From assembly GCA_001803185.1 (NCBI GenBank), contig MHBB01000047.1, positions 1 through 40,555 of the forward strand: DNA of 40,555 bases, read 5' to 3'. Shown here piece after piece: positions 26,670-35,161 of this stretch (position 1 is the stretch's first letter; each line of letters begins with the position of its first letter). The notes below the pieces were generated by a model, which saw nothing but the letters and a program-made list of their open reading frames with translations, searched no databases and was not told the DNA's origin. The stretch comes from Legionellales bacterium RIFCSPHIGHO2_12_FULL_35_11 (GTDB lineage Bacteria > Pseudomonadota > Gammaproteobacteria > Legionellales > Legionellaceae). Position numbers and translations under genes: made by a program.

Positions 26670-26826
26670 TTGACGCAAAAAATATTGTTTCAGTAAAAAT
26701 AGTTTTTAAAAAGGTAGCTATAGATGAAAACCACTGCTAAAGTGTAGTTATCCATTCAGGTTTTGCCACTTCCTGATTGGGAAGCATTACTAGAGCCCGA
26801 GGCCAAAATAGACCCGGGCTTTTTTA
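26670..26826 (+). ncRNA. Candidate small RNA with Rho-independent terminator
   Basis: A plus-strand terminator (AGCCCG 26794-26799, CGGGCT 26815-26820, then TTTTTTATT) lies in a region where all flanking genes are on the minus strand, so it has no known gene to end. Upstream, CTTCCTGATTGGGAAG (26769-26784) can form a second hairpin. A weak -35 TTGACG occurs at 26670-26675, but no good -10 matches it. A seven-codon frame (from about 26724) is also present. I do not recognise an RNA family. Confidence 0.35.
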
Positions 26827-26910
26827 TTACTAGACCCAACAGGGTTTTGGGTAAATAATGTAATTAATCGATTATTACTAGTGCCGCGTCTTCTAAATAC
26901 GTTTTTCAAT

Positions 26911-26971
26911 GACTGTCGTCCCGGGAAGGCGGGAATCTATCCCTAAAGTGGCACTGTGCCTGCTTAGAAAC
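26911..26971. repeat. Family A MITE remnant
   Basis: Only the central part remains: AAGGCGGGAATCTATCCC followed by TAAAGTGGCACTGTGCCTGC. Both terminal inverted repeats are missing, so this is a decayed copy. It ends just downstream of the second BON lipoprotein gene. Confidence 0.75.
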
Positions 26972-26976
26972 TTCCC

Positions 26977-27579
26977 TTACAACTTAGCTGTATATTTGTA
27001 ATATCTAAGTAACTTTACAACTCGTCTTACATCTTTTGTTTCTCTAGCAAATAAAATTACTGTCTTTGCCTGCTCTTTTCGAACATCACCCATGATATAA
27101 ACAACTTGATTAGAGGTTACAATTTTAAATGCACGCGGATCAATAGAAGAGTCGCCTATAATTTTACTGCGAATATTACCAGTAATCCAACTGTCAAGAA
27201 TCGGATCTTCACGCCCATCCGCAACACGCAGTTGATTATAGAACTTTCTTTTTCCTTGAACGGCGTCTACTCTCTCAACCGCCTCTTTACGCATTTCATG
27301 AGATGGTACCGAGCCAACCATAAGCACATCCCGATTAAAAACTGCGACATCAATAGAGCAAGTTTTACACTTGAAAAGTTTATCTTTATAAATTGCCTGA
27401 TTGATTTGACCAGCTAATTGATAATTATTTAATTTAAGATAAATATTATGTCTATCATAAATCAGGCTTGCACCAGTAAAAACACTACTGGTCCAGCAAG
27501 AACTTAGTATAGTTATGCAGACCAGAGCTATTATTAAATTTCTACCGCTATTAACGAATATATTGGAAAATTTTAACAA
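26977..27579 (-). CDS. BON-domain lipoprotein, second copy beside dolP
   Basis: This 200-residue predicted lipoprotein has a signal peptide with lipobox LSSC (Cys28) and two BON-type domains (about residues 50-120 and 130-195; DSWITGNIRSKIIG and VVYIMGDVRKEQA). It parallels the adjacent dolP product along its length but is diverged and has extra Cys residues (CKTC). The only reasonable start is TTG 27579, which overlaps the dolP end by 29 bases. BON domains bind phospholipids; an outer-membrane role like DolP's is inferred. Confidence 0.75.
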   Translation of the reverse strand: MLKFSNIFVNSGRNLIIALVCITILSSCWTSSVFTGASLIYDRHNIYLKLNNYQLAGQINQAIYKDKLFKCKTCSIDVAVFNRDVLMVGSVPSHEMRKEAVERVDAVQGKRKFYNQLRVADGREDPILDSWITGNIRSKIIGDSSIDPRAFKIVTSNQVVYIMGDVRKEQAKTVILFARETKDVRRVVKLLRYYKYTAKL

Positions 27580-28111
27580 CTTTACGCACGCCTTTTATTT
27601 GTCTAGCAACAGACACGGCTAAATTAGCCTGTTCTTGGGTTACAATACCTAGTAAATATACTACTCCCTTTTCTGTTACAACGCGAATAGAACCTGACTC
27701 TAGATCTTTTGCCGCTAACATTTTTGTTTTAACTTCACCAGTAATCCAACTATCTTTACTTTGCTCAGCAATAGAAATTTTTTGCCCCACCTCAATTTGG
27801 TTATAAACCCGGCGAACATTTGGTGTTTGTTGCGCTATTTTTTCAGCTATTGCTTTCAAAGATGAATTCTCAACTTGCCCGGCTAAAAGTACCGTTCGAT
27901 TAAAACTACTAACTACAATGCGTGAAGTTTGAAAATCTTGATCACGGACAATTTTTGTATGAATAAGATGAAAAATTCTACCGTCTTTTTCAATCATTGG
28001 GATACTTCTATTATCATAAACAACCATACCTCCAGCAGCGCCAACCACTACTAAAGCAACGCAACTAGTTAGTAAACTACCTAATAATAAAAGTATCAAT
28101 CGTGCCTTCAT
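27551..28111 (-). CDS. dolP: Outer-membrane BON lipoprotein DolP (YraP)
   Basis: DolP is a dual-BON lipoprotein that binds anionic phospholipid and supports outer-membrane integrity and BAM function. The 186-residue form starts at ATG 28111 after GGAG; the frame extends nine codons further. The lipobox is LTSC, followed by an Ala/Gly/Val-rich stretch. DSWITGEVKTKML and VVYLLGIVTQEQA align with E. coli DolP (NDTWITTKVRSQLL, EVFLMGLVTEREA). The yraN-diaA-dolP order confirms it. Confidence 0.9.
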   Translation of the reverse strand: MKARLILLLLGSLLTSCVALVVVGAAGGMVVYDNRSIPMIEKDGRIFHLIHTKIVRDQDFQTSRIVVSSFNRTVLLAGQVENSSLKAIAEKIAQQTPNVRRVYNQIEVGQKISIAEQSKDSWITGEVKTKMLAAKDLESGSIRVVTEKGVVYLLGIVTQEQANLAVSVARQIKGVRKVVKIFQYIR

Positions 28112-28130
28112 ACCATTTCTCCAACAAAAT

Positions 28131-28724
28131 CTATTCATGACTAAACAAAGAGCTGTCTATTAAATCGCAAAAACAATGTAAAATAAATAAGTGCATTTCT
28201 AAAATTCTAGCTTTACTATCACTCTGAATACGAATTTCAATATCTTCTGGCCCTAAATGATTAGCAATTAGACCACCATCTCTCCCATTTAACGCAATAA
28301 CATCCATATCATTATCATGTGCAGCTGTAATTGCTTCCAAAATAATATTTGACTTTCCTGTAGTAGAAAGTACTACTAATACATCTTTAGACTGCCCTAA
28401 AGCTTGAATTTGTTTTGCAAATATTTGATCGAAATGACCGTCATTAGTTATTGCGGTAATACTAGCAATATCGGTTGTTAAATTTAAGACAGGTAATGGT
28501 GGCCGCTCTACATCAAAATGATTCAACATTGCTTGAGAAAAATGTAAACTATTCGCGGATGATCCTCCGCTTCCACAAATCAGTATTCGCCCATCACTTA
28601 AAAGACAATCAACTAAACGCTGACTAGCTCTAGCTATAGAACTAGAAATAAGATCAACTTGGGATATCTTAAACTCTATATCCAAGCCGAATAAGTACCG
28701 CACTCTTTCATCAAAATTTGTCAT
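28131..28724 (-). CDS. diaA: DnaA initiator-associating protein DiaA (SIS domain)
   Basis: In E. coli, DiaA binds DnaA and promotes its assembly at oriC. The 197-residue SIS-domain protein shows CGSGGSSANSLHFS near residues 50-63, STTGKS, and the end SKARILEMHLFILHCFCDLI, which match DiaA better than GmhA. AGGAAT precedes the start. Its position between yraN and dolP is conserved. A GmhA (heptose isomerase) role is less likely. Confidence 0.88.
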   Translation of the reverse strand: MTNFDERVRYLFGLDIEFKISQVDLISSSIARASQRLVDCLLSDGRILICGSGGSSANSLHFSQAMLNHFDVERPPLPVLNLTTDIASITAITNDGHFDQIFAKQIQALGQSKDVLVVLSTTGKSNIILEAITAAHDNDMDVIALNGRDGGLIANHLGPEDIEIRIQSDSKARILEMHLFILHCFCDLIDSSLFSHE

Positions 28725-28733
28725 TTTATATTC

Positions 28734-29081
28734 CTATTGAAAGGCATCTTTTATCCACTCAATTTTCCATGGACTGCCCTGCAGACTTACTACGTCAAAG
28801 CGAGCAGGGTATTTATCATGAAGTTTGTTTGATGACAAATAAAACGCAGCTGCTTTTTTTATTTTTTGTTGCTTTGCATAAGTAATACTTTCAAGAGCAT
28901 TGCCATACGACGCAGAACTCCTAGATCTTACCTCAACAAAAACTAAATAAACTCCTTCCTGCATAATCAGGTCTATTTCACCCAACTTACATCTAAAATT
29001 ACTTAATTTTAAAACTAAACCTTTTTCTTGTAGATATTCTTTAGCAGCTTGCTCTGCTGATGTTCCCATCTTTATCGACAT
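28734..29081 (-). CDS. yraN: UPF0102/YraN family nuclease-fold protein
   Basis: This 115-residue protein has the restriction-endonuclease-like fold signature of the YraN family: GEIDLIMQEG, FVEVRSRSSASYG and the lysine-rich helix that follows. The Asp and Glu-x-Arg residues expected of a metal site are present. Its cellular role is not established. AGGGA precedes ATG 29081. It lies between rsmG and diaA. Confidence 0.88.
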   Translation of the reverse strand: MSIKMGTSAEQAAKEYLQEKGLVLKLSNFRCKLGEIDLIMQEGVYLVFVEVRSRSSASYGNALESITYAKQQKIKKAAAFYLSSNKLHDKYPARFDVVSLQGSPWKIEWIKDAFQ

Positions 29082-29094
29082 ACTATCCCTAATA

Positions 29095-29724
29095 TTATGA
29101 GTTTCTTATAACTATACAACACCGGTTTGCAAGATCATCCGCCACTTTATAATTAATAATTTGATAATTATTGGTAATTTGCGTTAGCTCTTCCTCTGGT
29201 TTAATTCCTTTCATTGCCAACCAAATTCCATCTTTATCTAATAAGTGCTCAGTTTTTTCTAACATATTTTTAAGATTAGTAAAGGCGCGGCTAACAACTG
29301 TATCAAAAGAAAAATTATTTTTATACTCTTCTACTCGACTATTTATAATTAAAACATTATTAAGACGTAAGACCCTTTTTACCTCCTGCAAAAATCTAGT
29401 CTTTTTTCCATTACTATCTAAAAGCACAACTTGCAAATTTGGATTAGCTAAAGACAATGGTATTCCAGGTAATCCTGCACCGGTTCCAACATCGATGATT
29501 CTTGTGCCTTTTATCCATGGTAAAATAGCAAGGCTATCCAATATATGTCGACATACCATCTCTTCTCTATCACGAATTGCTGTTAAATTATAGGTTTTAT
29601 TCCATTTTTCTAATAAATCCAAATATCTTTCTAATGAGCTAACCAGAGAATTAATATCTTCAAACTTGATTTCACCATTAGATACATTTATCAATTTGAA
29701 TAAACTATCTTGAACAAAACTCAT
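29095..29724 (-). CDS. rsmG: 16S rRNA m7G527 methyltransferase RsmG (GidB)
   Basis: RsmG methylates N7 of G527 in 16S rRNA; its loss gives low-level streptomycin resistance in several bacteria. The 209-residue protein has [20 protein letters not shown], the SAM loop [14 protein letters not shown] and [13 protein letters not shown], all characteristic. It overlaps the mnmG stop by four bases, the usual coupled pair. Confidence 0.95.
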   Translation of the reverse strand: MSFVQDSLFKLINVSNGEIKFEDINSLVSSLERYLDLLEKWNKTYNLTAIRDREEMVCRHILDSLAILPWIKGTRIIDVGTGAGLPGIPLSLANPNLQVVLLDSNGKKTRFLQEVKRVLRLNNVLIINSRVEEYKNNFSFDTVVSRAFTNLKNMLEKTEHLLDKDGIWLAMKGIKPEEELTQITNNYQIINYKVADDLANRCCIVIRNS

Positions 29725-31595
29725 GCTAATAATCGCTGCTTTTTAAGATGAATCATAAGCAAAGATAAAGCAGCCGGGGTAATCCCTGAAATTCTACCTG
29801 CTTGGCCTATAGTTTTTGGTCTAATATTTTTTAGCTTCTGCAATGATTCTAATGATAACCCTGAAATACTATCATATTGAAACTCATCTGGAATTTGGAT
29901 GTTTTCATTTTTTTGCATTCTCTCTATATCTAAAATTTGTCTTTCAATATATCCAGAATATTTTGCTTGAATTTCTGATTGCAAAGCGACTTCTTCATTA
30001 ATATCTGGTAAATCCAAATCAATAAGAGACTTAATATGCTCATATTTAATTTCAGGGCGCTTTAATAAATCTTTTGCTAAACAATCATGTAACAACGGCT
30101 TTTCAAGGACTGATGCCAGCTCTTGATTATGATTAACTCTTATCCAGGTCTTAGCCAAAATTAAATTTAGATTTTCTATTTGATTTTGCTTTTGTGTAAA
30201 TGACTGCATTCTCTCTTCACTAACTACACCTAACTCATAACCTTTGGCTGTTAGTCTAAGATCCGCGTTATCTTCACGTAATAGTAAGCGATATTCCGCT
30301 CTAGAGGTAAACATGCGATACGGTTCTTGAGTTCCGCGAGTTATTAAGTCATCAATTAACACCCCAATATACGCCTCATCACGACGAGGGCTCCATAATG
30401 GCTTATCTTGAACTAATAATCCAGCGTTTATCCCGGCTATTATTCCTTGTGCTGCTGCCTCTTCATAACCAGTTGTACCATTAATTTGACCAGCAAAAAA
30501 TAAGTTTGGAATTGGCTTCGTTTGTAAAAATTTCGTAAGTCCACACGGATCGAAATAATCATACTCTATGGCATAACCAGCTCTAGTTAAAACGGCATTT
30601 TCAAACCCACGCAAACTTCTAACAAACTTAATCTGTACATCAAATGGCAATCCTGTTGAAATTCCATTAGGATAAATTTCATTTGTTGTTAATCCTTCAG
30701 GCTCAACAAATATTTGATGAGTTAATTTATCAGCAAATCTAACAACTTTATCTTCAATAGAAGGGCAATATCTTGGACCAACTCCTTCAATACTGCCAGC
30801 ATACATAGGTGATAAATGTAAATTTTCTAAAATAATTTCCTTGGTTTTTTCGGTTGTATGCGTAATATAACAAGGAATTTGTTGTGGATGAAAAGATACA
30901 TCCCCAAGATAAGAAAAAACCGGCACCGGTGTATCACCTGGTTGAACTATCATCTGGCTATAATCGATACTTCTTCCACAAATACGCGGTGGAGTACCTG
31001 TTTTCAAGCGCCCAACAGGTAATGCTAAATCTCTAAGTTTATTAGCCAAAGCTATTGCTGGTGGGTCTCCGGCTCTGCCGCCAGATGATTGGTTCAAACC
31101 GACATGAATTTTACCACCTAAAAATGTGCCAACAGTTAAAACAACAGACTTAGCTTTTATCACTAAGCCTAATTGTGTCACAACACCTGTAACTCTATTA
31201 TTTTCAACAATTAAATCATCAACCGCTTGTTGAAAAAGAGTTAGATTAGGTTGATTTTGTAATTGTTTTCGAATCGCCTTTCTATATAAAACTCTGTCAG
31301 CTTGCGCCCTTGTGGCTCTAACTGCTGGTCCTTTCGAAGCATTGAGAATACGAAACTGAATTCCTGCCTCATCAGTCGCTCTAGCCATGGCGCCATCTAA
31401 AGCATCAATTTCTTTAACTAAATGTCCTTTTCCTATTCCACCAATTGCTGGGTTACAAGACATTTGTCCAAGCAAATCTAAATTATGGGTCAGCAATAAT
31501 GTATTGGACCCCATCCTAGCTGCCGCCAAAGCTGCTTCGGTACCAGCGTGTCCACCACCAATAATAATAACATCATATATAGAATCAATATTCAT
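29721..31595 (-). CDS. mnmG: tRNA uridine 5-carboxymethylaminomethyl enzyme MnmG (GidA)
   Basis: MnmG is the FAD-dependent partner of MnmE in wobble-uridine modification. The 624-residue protein has the dinucleotide-binding start [32 protein letters not shown], the active Cys in [14 protein letters not shown], and the C-terminal tRNA/MnmE-binding helices. All signatures are intact. No strong ribosome binding site is seen upstream of ATG 31595. The 125 bases upstream contain a DnaA-box sequence. Confidence 0.96.
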   Translation of the reverse strand: MNIDSIYDVIIIGGGHAGTEAALAAARMGSNTLLLTHNLDLLGQMSCNPAIGGIGKGHLVKEIDALDGAMARATDEAGIQFRILNASKGPAVRATRAQADRVLYRKAIRKQLQNQPNLTLFQQAVDDLIVENNRVTGVVTQLGLVIKAKSVVLTVGTFLGGKIHVGLNQSSGGRAGDPPAIALANKLRDLALPVGRLKTGTPPRICGRSIDYSQMIVQPGDTPVPVFSYLGDVSFHPQQIPCYITHTTEKTKEIILENLHLSPMYAGSIEGVGPRYCPSIEDKVVRFADKLTHQIFVEPEGLTTNEIYPNGISTGLPFDVQIKFVRSLRGFENAVLTRAGYAIEYDYFDPCGLTKFLQTKPIPNLFFAGQINGTTGYEEAAAQGIIAGINAGLLVQDKPLWSPRRDEAYIGVLIDDLITRGTQEPYRMFTSRAEYRLLLREDNADLRLTAKGYELGVVSEERMQSFTQKQNQIENLNLILAKTWIRVNHNQELASVLEKPLLHDCLAKDLLKRPEIKYEHIKSLIDLDLPDINEEVALQSEIQAKYSGYIERQILDIERMQKNENIQIPDEFQYDSISGLSLESLQKLKNIRPKTIGQAGRISGITPAALSLLMIHLKKQRLLA

Positions 31596-31668
31596 AAAAA
31601 TTCACTAAAGTATAGAAAATAATCTGAGCCTGAAAAAAACAAATCGTTATCTTATTTTGCACAAGCCA

Positions 31669-31677
31669 TGTGTATAA
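31669..31677 (-). promoter_or_regulatory. DnaA-box consensus upstream of mnmG
   Basis: TGTGTATAA is the reverse complement of TTATACACA, a full match to the DnaA-box consensus TTATNCACA. In E. coli, oriC lies upstream of mnmG; here the gap is only about 125 bases, so this may be a single regulatory box rather than an origin. Confidence 0.4.
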
Positions 31678-31720
31678 AATATTCAATATTATACATGAAT
31701 TTTATAAATAACCCACATAA

Positions 31721-34700
31721 TTATTTTTTATACAGGTTCAAAGACTCACAAATTTTTTCTGATGCCCCAGCTAAATCAACATTTACCCCAGCAACACGCG
31801 CAGAATTAACAAGAGATACTTTCGCAGCTTTATGAAAAAATCCAACTAGAGGTAAATTTTCTGGTAATTTATGTAGTGTAATATAAGTACAAATCATTGT
31901 ATCCATCTGTGCAAATAAATCATTAAATGACTCATAAGCACATCTTGAATCAATTTTGGCCACCAGCTGATTTAACGGAAAAACTAAAAAAAATAAAATA
32001 GGAGTTAATACTAAATAAACTACTCCTCTTAATACACCAGATATATACATACTAAAATCCGCAGCCATCCTGGCAATTGGTGTAACAACTTCTGAAAAAA
32101 TCACTAGATCCTTACAAAAATTTTTATAAATTTGATGTTGCATTGAATGCTTACTATTAATATACGCCCAGCTATATTTTATGGCGCGAACTAAAACAGT
32201 AATTGGATAAAACATAAACAACAAAGATCTAACAAAATTATTACTACTTGTATAACAATACTTATTAAAAAAAATATCTAAATATTGATGTTTATCTATC
32301 AGAGAAGCTTCTATTTGTTCTATTTGCTGACTATCTTTTCCCTTGTTTCGAACATCATTATTATAGTCATCAAATAGATTATTTAAATGATCATAATAAA
32401 TATGCGCCTCATTATTCGAACCAAATACCCCTCTTGCAAAAAATAAATCTATATTTTTATCTTTTGTCATTTCAATTGCTTCAAGTAAAGCCATTTTTTT
32501 ATCATCTTTTTTATTTATAAGTTCAGCAACATTTTTACATTTTTCATGGCTGCCATTAGGTAAGATAGCTGTTGTTAACTTTCTCTTAACCTCATCAATA
32601 TCTTCTTGTTTATAATTAAAATTGATTTCTTTAATTTCGGAGTCAATAAATTGTGTTAATAAATCTTGCGGCTTTTGGGGTGCTTTTTCCTTGCAAAATA
32701 TAGCAAAATTCCTAATAAAATCCTTTTCTCCAAGAGCTGCAACTATCTCTATTTGCGAGTCACTACATCCTAATTTGTTAGAACCAGTTAGCATTGAATG
32801 CATTAACATTGCAAATTTCAAACCTAAAAATCCATATTCAATACTAGTCAAACCAATAGTACCTTCAGCACAAGTTTTTGCTTCTTCAGCAAAAACATTT
32901 ATTAACTCAGCATAAATATTTGGCACAGGAGGTAATCCAGGTATATTGATAGTGGCAGGTAAAATAGGGACGTATTGCAAAGCCATTCCCATACCAACTA
33001 ATACAGCCAACCCTAAAACAATTTCTTCTGGATCTTTAAATATTTGTTTTATAAGCTCATAATCACCTTCTAATAATTCAACAACAAACTCTGTAGAGAA
33101 AAATGTAATCTTCCAACCAAAAAAGCAGGCTATCATTTGTTCTGTCACACCAAGATATGCAGACTTACCTGTAAAATTTATACTTATTTGATTTGCCACA
33201 CCCTGTAACCAAGTAGGAACTGGGCCCATCCATGAAAAAGCAGAAGCAGGTAATACAAAAGTGCCAAAAGTTAGAAAAGATAACGCAAAATAAAAAGTAG
33301 CTATTCCTGGCGACTTACGAAACATTGGATTAACTACTGAATTTGATAATACAACAGCAACATCATAAAATACATCCAGCGGAGACTGAACGCCATTACT
33401 AGAACAATATTCTACCGACGCATAATTTTCTTTAAGGATTTGGCGTTCTTCTTCAATTAATTCAGACTTTAAATAACCTATCATATCTCGTCTAAATTTT
33501 ACTTTTTGATAAACACTACTTGTATCTTTAGTAGAAAACAATAAATATTTAACATCCTGAAAAAACTTAATAATACTTTTAAGGATAGATGCAAAAAACT
33601 CATGAATAAATTTAGAAACCCAGTCTGGAGTTAATACCAGGAATAATCTAGCACAAAACCCTAAACCTCCATCAAATTTTGCTAATAATTTTTGATGGTC
33701 ATCGTCTGAAACATTATTTTTACTAGTTCTCTCATACTTATCTAAAGAAGATTTTTTTATACCGGTAAATGGCGCAAAAAAACTACTAGAAAAAATGGTA
33801 TTAACTAACTCATGAATTGCATTTATTTGAGAAACAATAAATGGAAAATAAGCAAAAATTGCTGATATTATTCCTAAACTTATTACTATAAGCGCTCGTA
33901 TTATTGAAAAAGCTATTTCAACAATACTCGCAACAAATTTTAATGGTTGAACTAAAAAATGATAATAATAACTATTATATCGATTATTTTCAGCAAGAGT
34001 TTTATTGGTTAGCAAACAAATTACATTGTCAACCTCTTCTGAATTAAAGTCTTCCAGATATGGTGTTATAGAAAACCAACGTGCTTTATCATCGCTATTT
34101 TCAGCATTGCCATTATGACCAATAATTGCATCAAGCATAGATTTACTAATCGGAGAATAGGTATCAACTTCTTTTGGTCCCTCTACCAAAGATTCACCTT
34201 TTATCATCATAAGGTGTTTAGCATCAGATAAATATGCAACTAAAGTTGGTACCTTTATAACATCCCGTAAGCGATTATCACTTATTTTATAAGCAACTTT
34301 GATGCCTGTGTCTAAAATCAAAGACATCTGCTCTCGCATAAAGCTACCTAAAGATTGTGTAAAAATATCTCTATCAGCAATATTCAACAGATATTCAACA
34401 TCTGATTTTTTTAAATTGTTTGAGCTAAGCAAAGATTTTAGCTGTTTATTCATCGTGGCATAATTATTTTCAAGCTTTTCTTTTAATTTTATAAGCTCTG
34501 ATTTTTTGAACCTACTAAACCTACTATTATTTAAGTCTTCACATAATTTATCAATCGCTTCTTTTATATCATTTTGATATTTACGAAAATCATTGCCTAT
34601 CTCGCGTAGGCGGTCTTCATGATTTCCATAAGCATTATTTATATGTGATTCGAAAGATTTAAAGTGTGTACTTAAATCTTGTAGTTCACTTGCCCATTTT

Positions 34701-35071
34701 TGCATTTCCTTCATTTCTATAATTTCATCTGCAATGTCAGTATGTTTATGAAAATATTCTAAATTTATAAAATTTTGCCAAGGCGTATGGTGATTTTCTT
34801 TATTTTTATTTAACTCTAAGGTAGCAAGTTCATGTTGAGTTTTAGCTTGATAGCTTGCTAAAAATCCCTGAAATGCGTAAGTATAAGAAGTGTTTTTAAA
34901 ATTAATATGCCTATCATTTAATTTTTTTAAGGCTAATATTCTATTTTTTTCAGATAATTTGACTTTAATATCTTCTATTCTATGCGTGTCTTTATTATGC
35001 TCTATTTTTACTTCAATGAACGTATCTTTTGAATCTTTTAAATAAACCTTAAATTCATTTTTTGTTTCCAT
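31721..35071 (-). CDS. Giant orphan membrane protein (1116 aa)
   Basis: I do not recognise this protein. Residues 1-350 are soluble, charged and rich in predicted helix or coiled coil. From about residue 377 there are several hydrophobic stretches, near 377-410, 587-610, 645-665, 684-705, 745-760, 947-970 and 1009-1040, separated by charged loops. Start ATG 35071 is chosen because the TTG at 35092 lies upstream of the likely transcription start. It has its own promoter and no operon partner. Architecture is similar in style to the 684-aa and 519-aa proteins, but I see no clear sequence match between them. An effector or host-interaction role is a hypothesis. Confidence 0.7.
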   Translation of the reverse strand: METKNEFKVYLKDSKDTFIEVKIEHNKDTHRIEDIKVKLSEKNRILALKKLNDRHINFKNTSYTYAFQGFLASYQAKTQHELATLELNKNKENHHTPWQNFINLEYFHKHTDIADEIIEMKEMQKWASELQDLSTHFKSFESHINNAYGNHEDRLREIGNDFRKYQNDIKEAIDKLCEDLNNSRFSRFKKSELIKLKEKLENNYATMNKQLKSLLSSNNLKKSDVEYLLNIADRDIFTQSLGSFMREQMSLILDTGIKVAYKISDNRLRDVIKVPTLVAYLSDAKHLMMIKGESLVEGPKEVDTYSPISKSMLDAIIGHNGNAENSDDKARWFSITPYLEDFNSEEVDNVICLLTNKTLAENNRYNSYYYHFLVQPLKFVASIVEIAFSIIRALIVISLGIISAIFAYFPFIVSQINAIHELVNTIFSSSFFAPFTGIKKSSLDKYERTSKNNVSDDDHQKLLAKFDGGLGFCARLFLVLTPDWVSKFIHEFFASILKSIIKFFQDVKYLLFSTKDTSSVYQKVKFRRDMIGYLKSELIEEERQILKENYASVEYCSSNGVQSPLDVFYDVAVVLSNSVVNPMFRKSPGIATFYFALSFLTFGTFVLPASAFSWMGPVPTWLQGVANQISINFTGKSAYLGVTEQMIACFFGWKITFFSTEFVVELLEGDYELIKQIFKDPEEIVLGLAVLVGMGMALQYVPILPATINIPGLPPVPNIYAELINVFAEEAKTCAEGTIGLTSIEYGFLGLKFAMLMHSMLTGSNKLGCSDSQIEIVAALGEKDFIRNFAIFCKEKAPQKPQDLLTQFIDSEIKEINFNYKQEDIDEVKRKLTTAILPNGSHEKCKNVAELINKKDDKKMALLEAIEMTKDKNIDLFFARGVFGSNNEAHIYYDHLNNLFDDYNNDVRNKGKDSQQIEQIEASLIDKHQYLDIFFNKYCYTSSNNFVRSLLFMFYPITVLVRAIKYSWAYINSKHSMQHQIYKNFCKDLVIFSEVVTPIARMAADFSMYISGVLRGVVYLVLTPILFFLVFPLNQLVAKIDSRCAYESFNDLFAQMDTMICTYITLHKLPENLPLVGFFHKAAKVSLVNSARVAGVNVDLAGASEKICESLNLYKK

Positions 35072-35094
35072 AACAATACCGCAAAAAAACAAAT

Positions 35095-35123
35095 ATTATA
35101 CATTCTAACATATTTTTACACAA
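35095..35123 (-). promoter_or_regulatory. Sigma-70 promoter of the giant orphan gene
   Basis: On the minus strand TTGTGT (35123-35118) and TATAAT (35100-35095) are 17 bases apart. The predicted transcript starts near 35088, between the TTG at 35092 and the ATG at 35071, which fixes the ATG as the likely start. Confidence 0.65.
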
Positions 35124-35161
35124 AATCCTATTGTGTGCAGGAAAGCAGTTAATATTCTTCT

